In this document: piece by piece, positions 16,956 through 25,160 of the stretch | How the letters are laid out: each line of letters begins with the position of its first letter | Position numbering within the stretch: the first letter of the stretch is position 1 | NCBI RefSeq assembly: GCF_001570565.1 | Contig: NZ_BBXE01000013.1 | Span: 328,984 to 392,983 of the forward strand | Length of the DNA stretch: 64,000 nt | From: Herbidospora yilanensis | Lineage (GTDB): Bacteria > Actinomycetota > Actinomycetes > Streptosporangiales > Streptosporangiaceae | Direction of reading: 5' to 3' | Translations under genes and position numbers: made by a program | The notes under the pieces: model-generated | Database searches by the model: none | The model's input: only the letters and a program-made list of their open reading frames with translations | Told to the model about the DNA's origin: nothing

Positions 16956-17934
16956 ACTGGCGAACTCGGTCCGGCTGACCGGCGACGCGGTGGAGATCCT
17001 CGACCGGCGCGTCTACCCGTTCGAGCGGAGGTGGGTGCGCTGCACGACCAGCGACGAGGTCGCCCAGGCGATCAAGGACATGGTCACGCAGAGTTCGGGC
17101 CCGCTGTTCGCGACCACGGCCGCGATGGTGCTGGCCGCCCGATCGGTCCGGCACCGGCCCCGCGACCTGGCCATGAGGGAACTGCGGGCGGCCGGTGACC
17201 GGCTCGTCGCCACCCGTCCCACCAACAACCACATCCGCGACGCCGTCGCCGCGATCCTCGCGGAGCTCGAAGAGGGAGACCTGGCCGAACAGGTCGAGGC
17301 GGCGGCCGCCGCCCATGACCAGGCCTACCGCGACCGGTCGGCCGCCCTGGGCCGGCACGCCGCCGGCCTGCTGCCCGACGGCTCGACGGTGCTCACCCAC
17401 TGCTGGGCCGACTACTACCTGATCGCGACCGTCCAGGCCGCCCAGGAACAGGGCAAGTACCTGGAGTTCGTCTGCACCGAGACGCGCCCCTACCTCCAGG
17501 GCGCGCGGCTCACCGCGGCGACCTTGGTCGAGATGGGTTACGAACCCACGCTGATCACCGACGGCATGGCCGCCGCCGCCCTGGCCAACGGCGTCGCCGA
17601 TGTCGTCCTGGTCGCGGCCGACCGCGTCACCCTCGACGGCCACGTGGTCAACAAGGTCGGCACGCTCGGCGTCGCCCTGGCCGCGAACCGGTTCGGCCTG
17701 CCCTTCCACGCGCTGGTCCAGCGCCCCGACCCGCAGGCCCCCACCCCGGCCGACGTGGTGATCGAGCACCGCGACCCCGACGAGGTGCTGCACGTCCTCG
17801 GGGTGAGGACCGCCGCCCACGGCGTCACCGGCCACTATCCGGCCTTCGACACGACACCACCTGACCTGGTCACCCGGATCGTCACAGAAAAGGGCGCCTT
17901 CCGCCCGGAGAACGTAAAAGAGGCACTTCAATGA
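16942..17934 (+). CDS. mtnA: S-methyl-5-thioribose-1-phosphate isomerase-like (aIF2B family)
   Basis: A 330-residue member of the MtnA/eIF2B-alpha fold. Family motifs are visible: TNNHIRD (~residues 94-100), VLTHCWADYY with the probable catalytic Cys, TRPYLQGARLTA, and VAADRVTLDGHVVNKVGT with the catalytic Asp. MtnA converts MTR-1-phosphate to MTRu-1-phosphate. Ribose-1,5-bisphosphate isomerases share the fold, but mtnB, mtnC, mtnK and mtnD nearby make MtnA the best reading. It starts inside the permease end and overlaps the next gene by ATGA. Confidence 0.85.
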   Translation: MNTPELANSVRLTGDAVEILDRRVYPFERRWVRCTTSDEVAQAIKDMVTQSSGPLFATTAAMVLAARSVRHRPRDLAMRELRAAGDRLVATRPTNNHIRDAVAAILAELEEGDLAEQVEAAAAAHDQAYRDRSAALGRHAAGLLPDGSTVLTHCWADYYLIATVQAAQEQGKYLEFVCTETRPYLQGARLTAATLVEMGYEPTLITDGMAAAALANGVADVVLVAADRVTLDGHVVNKVGTLGVALAANRFGLPFHALVQRPDPQAPTPADVVIEHRDPDEVLHVLGVRTAAHGVTGHYPAFDTTPPDLVTRIVTEKGAFRPENVKEALQ

Positions 17935-18881
17935 CCAGGCGCATCGTCGTCGACACCGACACGGGCATCGACGACGCCCACACCCTGCTCTATCTGGCCG
18001 GCCGCCCCGACGCCGAGATCGTGGCGGTCACCTCGGTGTTCGGCAACTGCGTCGAACCCGACGCCGCCCGCAACATCGCCTACGTCACCCGCCTGCTCGG
18101 CCTCGACGTGCCGATCGCCCGGGGCGCGGCCGAACCCCTCACCGGCACCGCCCACATCGCCGGGTACGTCCACGGCAAGGACGGCCTGGGCGACGTCGGC
18201 TACGACCGCCCGCTCCCCGAGACCGGCGGGGAGAGCGCCGCCGAACTGCTGGTCCGCCTCGGCCGGGAGCAGCCGGGCGAGCTCGACCTGCTGGCGCTCG
18301 GGCCGCTGACCAACCTCGGCCGGGCGCTGCGCCTCGACCCGGAGCTGTTCACCCGCTACCGGTCGGTCGTGCTGATGGGCGGGTCGGGCCCATACGCCCC
18401 GCCCGGGACCCTGCTCATGGTCGACGCGAACATCAACAACGACCCTGAGGCGGCCCGCGCGGTCTTCTCGGCCCCCCGCAACGAGCTCGTCATGGTCGGC
18501 GTGAACGTCACCGCCACCACGATCCTCGACGAGGTGGCCATCAACGCCCTGCGGGCCGCCGGCACCCCGGTCGCCCGCTTCGCGACCGAGATCCTCGACG
18601 CCTACCTGGACTTCTACCAGAACGAGTGGGGCCGGCGGATCATCCCGCTGCACGACCCCCTCGCCGCCGGGATCCTGCTCGATCCCACGTTCGCGACCGC
18701 GTCGGCCGACGGGCCGGTTAACGTACGGACCGACGGTTTCCTGGCCAGGGCCAGGCTGATGCGGACCCACGACGGCCTGCCGCCGGCCTTCCCCTACCAG
18801 GCCGCCCCGCCCACCAAGGTGGTCACCGAGGTGGACGCGGCCCGCTTCGTCGCCGACTTCGTGGAGGTGCTCACCCGTTGA
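17931..18881 (+). CDS. Inosine/uridine-preferring nucleoside hydrolase family
   Basis: A 316-residue N-ribosylhydrolase. The N-terminal VDTDTGIDDA supplies the Asp cluster binding Ca2+ and the ribose hydroxyls; LALGPLTNL and VLMGGSGPY are further signatures, and HDPLAA near residue 240 carries the ligand-binding His-Asp. The family cleaves nucleosides to base and sugar. Inside an mtn operon that has a kinase (mtnK) but no recognisable MTA nucleosidase or phosphorylase, it is a good candidate for hydrolysing methylthioadenosine to adenine and methylthioribose. That substrate is inferred from context. Confidence 0.9.
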   Translation: MTRRIVVDTDTGIDDAHTLLYLAGRPDAEIVAVTSVFGNCVEPDAARNIAYVTRLLGLDVPIARGAAEPLTGTAHIAGYVHGKDGLGDVGYDRPLPETGGESAAELLVRLGREQPGELDLLALGPLTNLGRALRLDPELFTRYRSVVLMGGSGPYAPPGTLLMVDANINNDPEAARAVFSAPRNELVMVGVNVTATTILDEVAINALRAAGTPVARFATEILDAYLDFYQNEWGRRIIPLHDPLAAGILLDPTFATASADGPVNVRTDGFLARARLMRTHDGLPPAFPYQAAPPTKVVTEVDAARFVADFVEVLTR

Positions 18882-19537
18882 GCTGGATCGTGCTGGACAT
18901 CGAAGGCACCACGAGCTCGACCGAGTCGGTGCACGTGGGCCTCTACTCCTACGCCCGCTCGCGCCTCGGCCCGTGGATCGACGCCCACCGCGACGACCCC
19001 GAGGTCGCCCAGGCCGTCAAGGAGACCGGCGGCGCGACCACCGAGGAGACCGTCGCCATCCTGCACGGCTGGATGGACGGCGACGTCAAGGCGACCCCGC
19101 TGAAGACCCTCCAGGGGCAGATCTGGGCGGCCGGGTTCGCGAGTGGCGCGCTCACCTCCCACTTCTTCCCCGACGTCGCGCCCGCGCTGCGCCGGTGGCA
19201 CGCCCAGGGCAGGCGCCTGGCCGTCTTCTCGTCGGGCGCGGTCTCCAGCCAGCGGCCGTGGTTCCGGCACAGCCCCGACGGCGACCTTTCGGTGCTGATC
19301 GAGCACCACTTCGACACGGTCAACGCGGGCCCCAAACGCGAGAGCGCCTCCTACGAACGCATCGCCGCCACGCTGGAGACCGACGACCTGCTGTTCCTGT
19401 CGGACGTGCCGGCGGAACTCGACGCCGCGGCGGCGGCCGGATGGCAGGCGATCGGCTTGCGGCGGCCCGGCGAGCCGAGCGAGCGGGCCGACTTCGGTGC
19501 CCACCGGGTGGTCACGAGCTTTGAGGAGATCGCATGA
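18878..19537 (+). CDS. mtnC: Acireductone synthase (enolase-phosphatase E1)
   Basis: A 219-residue HAD-fold enzyme. IVLDIEGTTSS has the D-x-E-G-T-T motif specific to MtnC, with Asp as the nucleophile. Motif II is VFSSGA, motif III the Lys in GPKRES, and motif IV LFLSDVPAELDAA. It enolises and dephosphorylates DK-MTP-1-P to acireductone. The start is TTG, overlapping the hydrolase stop (TTGA). mtnB follows with another 4-base overlap. Confidence 0.93.
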   Translation: MSWIVLDIEGTTSSTESVHVGLYSYARSRLGPWIDAHRDDPEVAQAVKETGGATTEETVAILHGWMDGDVKATPLKTLQGQIWAAGFASGALTSHFFPDVAPALRRWHAQGRRLAVFSSGAVSSQRPWFRHSPDGDLSVLIEHHFDTVNAGPKRESASYERIAATLETDDLLFLSDVPAELDAAAAAGWQAIGLRRPGEPSERADFGAHRVVTSFEEIA

Positions 19538-20145
19538 ACAGGGAAGACGTGCTGGCCGCCGGGGGGCGGCTGGCCGTGGAGGCCGCCCGGTACACCGGGA
19601 TCGGCTGGATGCGCGGCACCTCCGGCAACCTGTCGGAGGTGGTCTCCCGCGATCCGCTGCGGCTCGCGGTGACCGCGAGCGGTCTCGACAAGGGCGAGCT
19701 CACCCCGTCTGACGTCGCCGTGGTCGGCGAGCGGGGCGAACCGGTCGCGGTGGCGGGCGTCGAACCGCTGACCCCGTCGGCCGAGGCGGGCCTGCATGCG
19801 CGGGTCGCGGCGGTGACCGGCGCCGACGCGATCGTGCACGTCCACGCGCTGAACGCCGTGGTGGCGGCCCACCACTGGCCGGAGGGCGTGGTCCTGAAGG
19901 ACGTCGAGACCCTCAAGGGCATCGGCCGCCTGGCCCACGACGACGAGGTCGTCATCCCCGTCATCGAGAACAGCCAGGACATGACCGAGCTCGGCGACCG
20001 GTTCGAGGCCGGGTACGACGCGGCGACCCCGGCCGTGATCGTCGCCAACCACGGTCTCTACACGTGGGCGCCCACCCTCCACCGGGCCCGGCACGTCACC
20101 GAGTGCGTGGAGTGGCTGCTGGCCTACCGGATCGCTATCCGCTGA
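19534..20145 (+). CDS. mtnB: Methylthioribulose-1-phosphate dehydratase
   Basis: A 203-residue class II aldolase-fold protein. GWMRGTSGNLSE (~residues 23-34) binds phosphate, VHVHALN carries the Zn-binding His pair, and a third His lies in VANHGLYTW. It dehydrates MTRu-1-P to DK-MTP-1-P, upstream of MtnC. It is the last gene of the plus-strand run; its final 11 bases overlap the 3' end of mtnK on the opposite strand, leaving no terminator. Confidence 0.92.
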   Translation: MNREDVLAAGGRLAVEAARYTGIGWMRGTSGNLSEVVSRDPLRLAVTASGLDKGELTPSDVAVVGERGEPVAVAGVEPLTPSAEAGLHARVAAVTGADAIVHVHALNAVVAAHHWPEGVVLKDVETLKGIGRLAHDDEVVIPVIENSQDMTELGDRFEAGYDAATPAVIVANHGLYTWAPTLHRARHVTECVEWLLAYRIAIR

Positions 20146-21307
20146 CGAGCAGGTCGCCGACCCGGTCGAACAGGTCCCGGCCGGGCTCGGCGGTCAGCAG
20201 GTGCCGCGCCGCGCGCAGCGACCGCCTGATCGCGACGGCCCGCTCGGCCTCGGGCAGCGTCTCGATGTCGCTGACCCGGGCGAACCCGATGATCCGCCGG
20301 GCCGCCTTGGCCGCGCCGAACACCGCGGCGTCCCCGCGCACGGTGGCCAGATAACCCTCCAGCACGCCGTCGCCGTAGATCCGCGGGTCCACCCGCCGCG
20401 GCCACAGGGCCCGGAACTCGGTCTCGAAGGCCGCCCAGGTCTCCTCGGCCAGCCCGAGCACCCAGCGGGCGTGCTCGTCCTGTTCCCGTACGAAGCCACG
20501 CGCCGCCGCGAGCACGTAGTTGCCCCACAGGGCGCCGAGGTCGAAGCCGACCGGCCCGTAGAAGGCGAACTCGACGTCGAACGCCCGGGTCGAACCGGGC
20601 TTCACCAGCACCGAGCCGGTGTGCAGGTCGCCGTGGATCAGGGCCTCGGCGCGCGTCATGAACGCCAGCTTGGCCAGCCCGATCGCGGTCCGCACGTCGG
20701 GGTCGCCCACGTAGGCGGCCACGTCGGCCTCGGTGGCGGGGAGGATCTTGTTGTGCTCGTGCTCGATGTACGGCTCGGTGAAGACCAGGTCCTCGGTGAT
20801 CTCGCACAACTCGGGGTTGACCGCGGCGGCCAGGGCGGCCTTGTGCCGGTGGTTGCCCAGGCCGAACACCGAGGTGCCGAAGGCGACCCTGGCGACGTAC
20901 CGGCCGAGATCGGCGGCGACCCCGTCGGTGCGCACACCCTCGTTGAGCAGGCCGCGCCAGACCCGGTGGTCCGAGAGGTCCTCCAGGGCGACGACGTGCC
21001 GGTCATGGTCGACGTCGAGCAGGGCGGGCACGAGCCCGGGGGCCACCCGGCCGTGTTCGGCCAGGACGGCGGCCTCGATGCGGTTGCGGTCGGGCGTGAC
21101 CGGCCAGGCCGGGTCGACCCGGACGTAGGGCATCGACTGCTTGAGCACCACGCCGGGGCCGCCCTCGGCCGCCACGGCGAACACGATGTTCATGTTGCCG
21201 TCGCCGATCTCCCGCACCGAGACCGGCTTCGCGAACGCCGCCAGCGCCGGGCGGCTCGCGAGGTAGCCGGGCACGTTGTCGACGGTCAGCAGCTCATAGG
21301 CGCTCAA
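20135..21307 (-). CDS. mtnK: 5-methylthioribose kinase
   Basis: A 390-residue APH/choline-kinase-fold enzyme. REIGDGNMNIVFAV is the MtnK glycine-loop signature, VVLKQSMPYVR carries the ATP lysine, ALIHGDLHTGSVLV the catalytic Asp, and DVEFAFYGPVGFDLG the metal-binding Asp. It phosphorylates MTR to MTR-1-P, the MtnA substrate. The start is TTG 21307 with AGGAG upstream, 14 bases inside the permease gene. It is the third gene of a minus-strand operon with a ribose-type importer, implying that imported MTR is phosphorylated directly. Confidence 0.93.
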   Translation of the reverse strand: MSAYELLTVDNVPGYLASRPALAAFAKPVSVREIGDGNMNIVFAVAAEGGPGVVLKQSMPYVRVDPAWPVTPDRNRIEAAVLAEHGRVAPGLVPALLDVDHDRHVVALEDLSDHRVWRGLLNEGVRTDGVAADLGRYVARVAFGTSVFGLGNHRHKAALAAAVNPELCEITEDLVFTEPYIEHEHNKILPATEADVAAYVGDPDVRTAIGLAKLAFMTRAEALIHGDLHTGSVLVKPGSTRAFDVEFAFYGPVGFDLGALWGNYVLAAARGFVREQDEHARWVLGLAEETWAAFETEFRALWPRRVDPRIYGDGVLEGYLATVRGDAAVFGAAKAARRIIGFARVSDIETLPEAERAVAIRRSLRAARHLLTAEPGRDLFDRVGDLLVSG

Positions 21308-22268
21308 CGGAACTCCTGAGGGTGTAGCTCACGACGAGGGCCCCTGCCAGCAGGGCGCCCTGGACGAAGGTCTGGGTGTAGTAGGGGGCGTTCAGCATGG
21401 TCATGCCGTTGATCACCACGCCGATGAAGACGGCGCCGACGACGGTGCCGGCCGTGTTGGGCCGGTTGGCGCCCAGGACGGCGTAACCGATCAGCGCCGC
21501 CGCCACCGACTGGAGCAGGTAGGGGTCGCCCGCGCCCACGTCGCCCCGGCCCAGCCGGGCCGACAACATGATCCCGGCGACGGCCGCGCAGATCCCCGAC
21601 ACGGCGTAGGCGAGGGCCCGGTAGCGGGCCACCCGGATGCCGGCGAGGCGGGCCGCCTCGGCGTTGCCGCCGATGGCGTAGAGGGCGACGCCCCAGCGGG
21701 TGCGTTCGAGGAACAGGTAGACGACCACCGCGACCAGCGCGAACACGATGACCGGGACCGGCACCGAGCCGACCTTGCCGGCCCCGATCCAGGCGAAGCC
21801 CTCGGTGTAGCGGCCAGGCGCGGGCGCGCCGTCGACGGTCATGCCCGGCGCGACCGACCTGCCCGAGGTGAGGATGAGGGCGAGGCCCTGGAACAGGAAC
21901 ATCGTGCCCAGCGTGGCCACCAGGTCGGGGATCCGCGCCACCACGGTGAGCAGCGCGTTCACCCCCGCGACCAGCAGCCCGGTGAGCAGGCCGGCGACGA
22001 TCGCGGTGCCGCCGGTGAGGTTGAACCGGACCATGGCCAGCGCGGTCACCATGACGACCGCGCCGACCGCCGCGCCCGCGGACAGGTCGAAGCCGCCCGT
22101 GGTCATCGACACGGTCACCCCGAGCGCCACCACCCCGACGATCGCCACCGACTGCAGGATGATCAGCGCGTTGGCGTAGGAGGCGAAGGCGGGCCGGAGC
22201 ACCGCGAAGACGACCAGCAGGGCGGCCAGGATGACCAGCAGGCCGTACCGGTAGAGCAGACGGGTCAC
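21294..22268 (-). CDS. Ribose-type (CUT2) ABC permease, probable methylthioribose uptake
   Basis: A 324-residue RbsC-like permease. GGFDLSAGAAVGAVVM is the CUT2 GGxDLSxG signature, IPDLVATLGTMFLFQGLALILTSG the conserved central helix region, and YAIGGNAEAARLAGI the ATPase-contact loop. It starts at GTG 22268, overlapping the binding-protein stop (GTGA), and its end overlaps mtnK. No ATPase lies in this operon. The nearest compatible one is the nucleoside ATPase at 13495-14976, same family, opposite strand. Confidence 0.9.
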   Translation of the reverse strand: MTRLLYRYGLLVILAALLVVFAVLRPAFASYANALIILQSVAIVGVVALGVTVSMTTGGFDLSAGAAVGAVVMVTALAMVRFNLTGGTAIVAGLLTGLLVAGVNALLTVVARIPDLVATLGTMFLFQGLALILTSGRSVAPGMTVDGAPAPGRYTEGFAWIGAGKVGSVPVPVIVFALVAVVVYLFLERTRWGVALYAIGGNAEAARLAGIRVARYRALAYAVSGICAAVAGIMLSARLGRGDVGAGDPYLLQSVAAALIGYAVLGANRPNTAGTVVGAVFIGVVINGMTMLNAPYYTQTFVQGALLAGALVVSYTLRSSVERL

Positions 22269-23356
22269 GAAGCGGCCCAGGGCACCCGGGCGACGTCGGG
22301 CGTGGTCAGTTCGGGCACGGCGCTCGTGAGCTGCTCGATGTTGGCGATTCCGCCGTCGCGGAGCTGCTTCTGGGTGACCAGCGCGGGCGGGATCTTCAGC
22401 TCGGCGCCGACCTGCTCCCCGGCGACCAGCAGCGCGGCGGCCCGGACCGCGATCCGGCCGACGTTCGAGGGGTCGGTCGTGGCGGTCGCCACCCACGGGC
22501 TGTTCGGCTCGGTGATGACGCCGATGTCGGCGGTGGAGATGTCCGCGCCGTAGATCTTGATCTGATCCTGGAGTCCGAGCTCCTTGACCGCGATGGCCGC
22601 GCCCTTGGCGAACTCGTCGTACGGCGCGAAGATCGCCTTCACGTCCGGGTTGGCCTGGAGGGCGGCCTTGGCCTGGTCGGCGACGGCCGACGCGGTCGAG
22701 TTGTTGACCACGCCGATCTGGGCGACCTCCTTGATGCCCGGGTTGTCCTTCTTGAACTGCGTCCACACCTCGTTGCGCCGGTCGAGGGGGGCGAAGCCCG
22801 AGACGTACACATAGAGGACCTCGCCGGTACCCCCGGTGTCGGTCTTGAGCGCGCCCAGGGCCAGCTCGGCGATCTTGTGGTCGTCCTGGGTCAGCGCGAC
22901 GGCCTTGGGCGTGCCCGGGTCGACGTCGAAGGCGACCAGCGGGACGCCGGCGTCGGCGGCCTTCTTGATGGCGGGCTGGACGGTGTCGGCGAACCCGTGG
23001 TCGACGATGATCGCGTCGGCCTTCTGCTGGACGGCCTGCTCCAGGTTGAGCGCCTGCTTGTCGTTGTTGCCGTCGCCACTGGAGACCTCCAGCGTGATCT
23101 TGAGTGCCTGCGCCTCGGCCTGCGCCCCCGCTAGCCACTGCTCGAAGTAGTCACCGGACGAGAGCTGGCGGACGAGAGCGACCCGCACTCCCCCGGCGGC
23201 GAACTTCGCCGGGACGGAGGCGGCCGGAGACGCGACCGGCGCCGCCGGAGCGGACGAGGGCGCGGAGGTGGTCGTGGTGGAGGTTCCCTGGGAACATCCC
23301 GCGAGCGCCAGGACGCCCAGGAGAAGGGATGCGCCGAGAAGTCGTGCGTGAATCAC
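22265..23356 (-). CDS. Ribose-type periplasmic-binding lipoprotein
   Basis: A 363-residue RbsB-like (peripla_BP_4) protein. Residues 1-20 are a lipoprotein signal ending LALAGC, with Cys21 lipidated, followed by a long Ser/Thr/Ala/Pro linker. The domain has the usual QAVQQKADAIIVDHG, VAFDVDPGTPKA and AIFAPYDEFAKG hinge motifs. Leading an operon with a CUT2 permease and mtnK, it probably binds methylthioribose. GTG 23356 has a TAGCAT box 6 bases upstream and no ribosome site, so the message is probably leaderless. Confidence 0.9.
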   Translation of the reverse strand: MIHARLLGASLLLGVLALAGCSQGTSTTTTSAPSSAPAAPVASPAASVPAKFAAGGVRVALVRQLSSGDYFEQWLAGAQAEAQALKITLEVSSGDGNNDKQALNLEQAVQQKADAIIVDHGFADTVQPAIKKAADAGVPLVAFDVDPGTPKAVALTQDDHKIAELALGALKTDTGGTGEVLYVYVSGFAPLDRRNEVWTQFKKDNPGIKEVAQIGVVNNSTASAVADQAKAALQANPDVKAIFAPYDEFAKGAAIAVKELGLQDQIKIYGADISTADIGVITEPNSPWVATATTDPSNVGRIAVRAAALLVAGEQVGAELKIPPALVTQKQLRDGGIANIEQLTSAVPELTTPDVARVPWAAS

Positions 23357-23362
23357 ACTCGG

Positions 23363-23413
23363 ATGCTAGGCAGGCCCGGGAGTATTGTCCACTTTTCAAG
23401 TAGGATTTACCCA
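23363..23413. promoter_or_regulatory. Back-to-back promoters sharing one -35 region
   Basis: Minus strand: TGGACA (complement of 23386-23391), 17 bases, TAGCAT (complement of 23363-23368), feeding the leaderless binding-protein gene. Plus strand: TTGTCC (23385-23390), 17 bases, TACCCA (23408-23413), feeding mtnD. The two -35 hexamers overlap almost completely, so RNA polymerase probably cannot occupy both at once. Confidence 0.65.
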
Positions 23414-23440
23414 GATAGCCGCTGATTAGGGACGAAGCCC

Positions 23441-24004
23441 ATGACCTACCTCACCGTGTACACCGACGGCCCGGCCCCCGAGACCCTCCTGCGGACCGAA
23501 GACCAGGCCGAGATCGCGACGAGCCTGAAGGAGATCGGCGTCCGCCTGCGCCACTGGGAGATCGTCGACGGCCTCGACGGCGCGACCCCCGACGACGTCC
23601 TCGCCGCCTACCGCGACCAGGTCGCCGCCGTCGTCGCCGAAGAGGGCTACACCTTCGTCGACGTGGCCCGGCTCGGCCCCGACGCCCCCGCCGACGTCGC
23701 CGCCGCGGCCCGCGCCAAGTTCCTCAACGAGCACACCCACGACGACGACGAGGTCCGCTTCTTCGTGGCCGGCTCGGGCATCTTCTACCTGCGCGTCGAC
23801 GGCAAGGTGCACGCCGTCTTCTGCGAGCCCGGCGACCTGCTGAGCGTGCCCAGGCAGACCACCCACTGGTTCGACATGGGCACGAAGCCGCACTTCACCG
23901 CGATCCGCTTCTTCCACGACGACGACGGCTGGATCGGCGACTTCACCGGCGACGACATCGCGTCGCGCATCCCCGACTACGACACGATCGCGGCCGGCCG
24001 CTAG
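23441..24004 (+). CDS. mtnD: Acireductone dioxygenase
   Basis: A 187-residue cupin. The metal-site motif [17 protein letters not shown] contains the His-x-His-(3)-Glu set, and the fourth ligand is the His in [10 protein letters not shown]. The Fe form oxidises acireductone to 4-methylthio-2-oxobutyrate, the methionine precursor; the Ni form makes an off-pathway product. It is a single-gene unit with its own promoter. Its stop shares bases with the convergent M24 fusion gene (4-base overlap). The last step, a transaminase, is not in the window. Confidence 0.94.
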   Translation: MTYLTVYTDGPAPETLLRTEDQAEIATSLKEIGVRLRHWEIVDGLDGATPDDVLAAYRDQVAAVVAEEGYTFVDVARLGPDAPADVAAAARAKFLNEHTHDDDEVRFFVAGSGIFYLRVDGKVHAVFCEPGDLLSVPRQTTHWFDMGTKPHFTAIRFFHDDDGWIGDFTGDDIASRIPDYDTIAAGR

Positions 24005-25023
24005 AGGTCGAGCAACTGCTCGTAGAAGCCGCCGAAGCCGCGTTCGGCGTCGACCAGGTGGACCTCCAGGATCCAGTGGGCGACCCGCCCGGCCCTGTCG
24101 ACCCGGCGCATCGGGGTCGTGTTGCCCTCGGCGATGTAGGACTCGATGTCGTCGGCGTCGATCGTCTCGTGCGGGAACTCCCCGACGAGGTGACCGGCGT
24201 GGACGTGCCCGAGGACCCAGCCGCGCTCGCGGGCGAGCCGGTCGACCTCGGCGAACAACCGCGCGCCGGTCATCTCGGAGTCGGCCGCGAAGAACCGCCG
24301 GCCGGCCTCGAAGACGACCGGCAGGTCGGCGGCGAGCCGGTGCTTCACGGGGTCGTCGCCCAGGACGTAGGTGCGCCCGAGGTCGGCCTCGAACTCCTCG
24401 AAGATCGGCCCGAAGTCGCAGAACACGATGTCGTCGGCCTCGACGGCCCGGTCAGGCGGGTTCTCGCGGTAGGGCAGCAGGGTGTTCGGCCCCGACCTGA
24501 CGATCCGCTTGTGCCAGTGGCGGGTGGTCCCGAACATCTCGTTGGCCAGGTCGCGGATGTCGTCGCTGACGTCCTTCTCGGTCCGGCCGGGGGCGATGAG
24601 CCCGCGCCTGACGATCTCGTCGAACAGGGTGACCGCGTTGGCCTGGGCCGTCAGCAGCCGGTCGGCCCGGAACCGCTCGGCGGTGGCGGCGTCGACGTAC
24701 ACCCACGCCTTCTCCCCCGACCGCAGGCCGGCCTTGACCCGGAGGTAGTCGTCGACCTCGTAGGCGTCGGCGGCGGCCAGGTCGTCGGGGGTGAGCGTGA
24801 AGACCATGCCCTCGACGGCGTCTCGCGGGTCGTCCGACGGGACCGCCACGGGGTGCTCGTCACTGCCGCTGTCGGCCACGACCGAGGCGTCGGTGATCTT
24901 CACCGTCTCCAGGCGGAACCCGAGCAGGGCGTCGGGACGGCCGTCCAGCTCGCGGCCGAACCTGGCCGACTGGACCTGCGGGAGCCGCAGCGTCCCGTAG
25001 GAGAAGAGCAGGTGATCGGACAT
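24001..25023 (-). CDS. Fusion of GGCT-like domain with M24 metallopeptidase-like domain
   Basis: A 340-residue two-domain protein. Residues ~1-110 look like a gamma-glutamylcyclotransferase/AIG2 fold: LLFSYGTLR (substrate loop), [20 protein letters not shown] with a Glu at ~89 in the usual catalytic place, then DYLR. Residues ~125-340 are M24 (creatinase/Xaa-Pro peptidase): D203 and D214 in [19 protein letters not shown], His at 275-278, E320 and E335 complete the five metal ligands. Both active sites look intact. It may cleave a gamma-glutamyl- or proline-containing peptide; function is inferred from domains only. It faces mtnD tail to tail. Confidence 0.78.
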   Translation of the reverse strand: MSDHLLFSYGTLRLPQVQSARFGRELDGRPDALLGFRLETVKITDASVVADSGSDEHPVAVPSDDPRDAVEGMVFTLTPDDLAAADAYEVDDYLRVKAGLRSGEKAWVYVDAATAERFRADRLLTAQANAVTLFDEIVRRGLIAPGRTEKDVSDDIRDLANEMFGTTRHWHKRIVRSGPNTLLPYRENPPDRAVEADDIVFCDFGPIFEEFEADLGRTYVLGDDPVKHRLAADLPVVFEAGRRFFAADSEMTGARLFAEVDRLARERGWVLGHVHAGHLVGEFPHETIDADDIESYIAEGNTTPMRRVDRAGRVAHWILEVHLVDAERGFGGFYEQLLDL

Positions 25024-25070
25024 GGCGAACCCCCATCACAACACCGGGCCGGAGACCGCAGGATATGACC

Positions 25071-25101
25071 GAAGGGCCCCGGAAGCGTCCCGGGGCCCTT
25101 C
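25071..25101. terminator. Hairpin terminator after the polyamine operon
   Basis: GAAGGGCCCCGG, a 7-base spacer, then CCGGGGCCCTTC make a perfect 12-bp GC stem without a T-run. It lies 5 bases past the end of the mini-ORF that follows spermidine synthase and 48 bases before the M24 fusion start, separating the two minus-strand units. Confidence 0.75.
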
Positions 25102-25106
25102 TCCGC

Positions 25107-25160
25107 TCAGTTCTCCGGTAGCCAGAGGACCTCACGGACGCCGTTCAGCGTGCAGGTCAT
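25107..25160 (-). other. 17-codon mini-ORF coupled to spermidine synthase
   Basis: MTCTLNGVREVLWLPEN begins at an ATG overlapping the speE TGA (ATGA), exactly the coupling used at the two earlier junctions of this operon, and ends just before the terminator. It may be a small translated peptide or the relic of a longer speE tail after a frameshift, since the same frame stays open upstream. No family recognised. Confidence 0.35.

Noticed and set aside
23417-23440. A SAM-type riboswitch ahead of mtnD
   Set aside because: The predicted leader is only about 20 bases, too short for any known SAM riboswitch. The 79-base gap before 12467 also shows no such fold.
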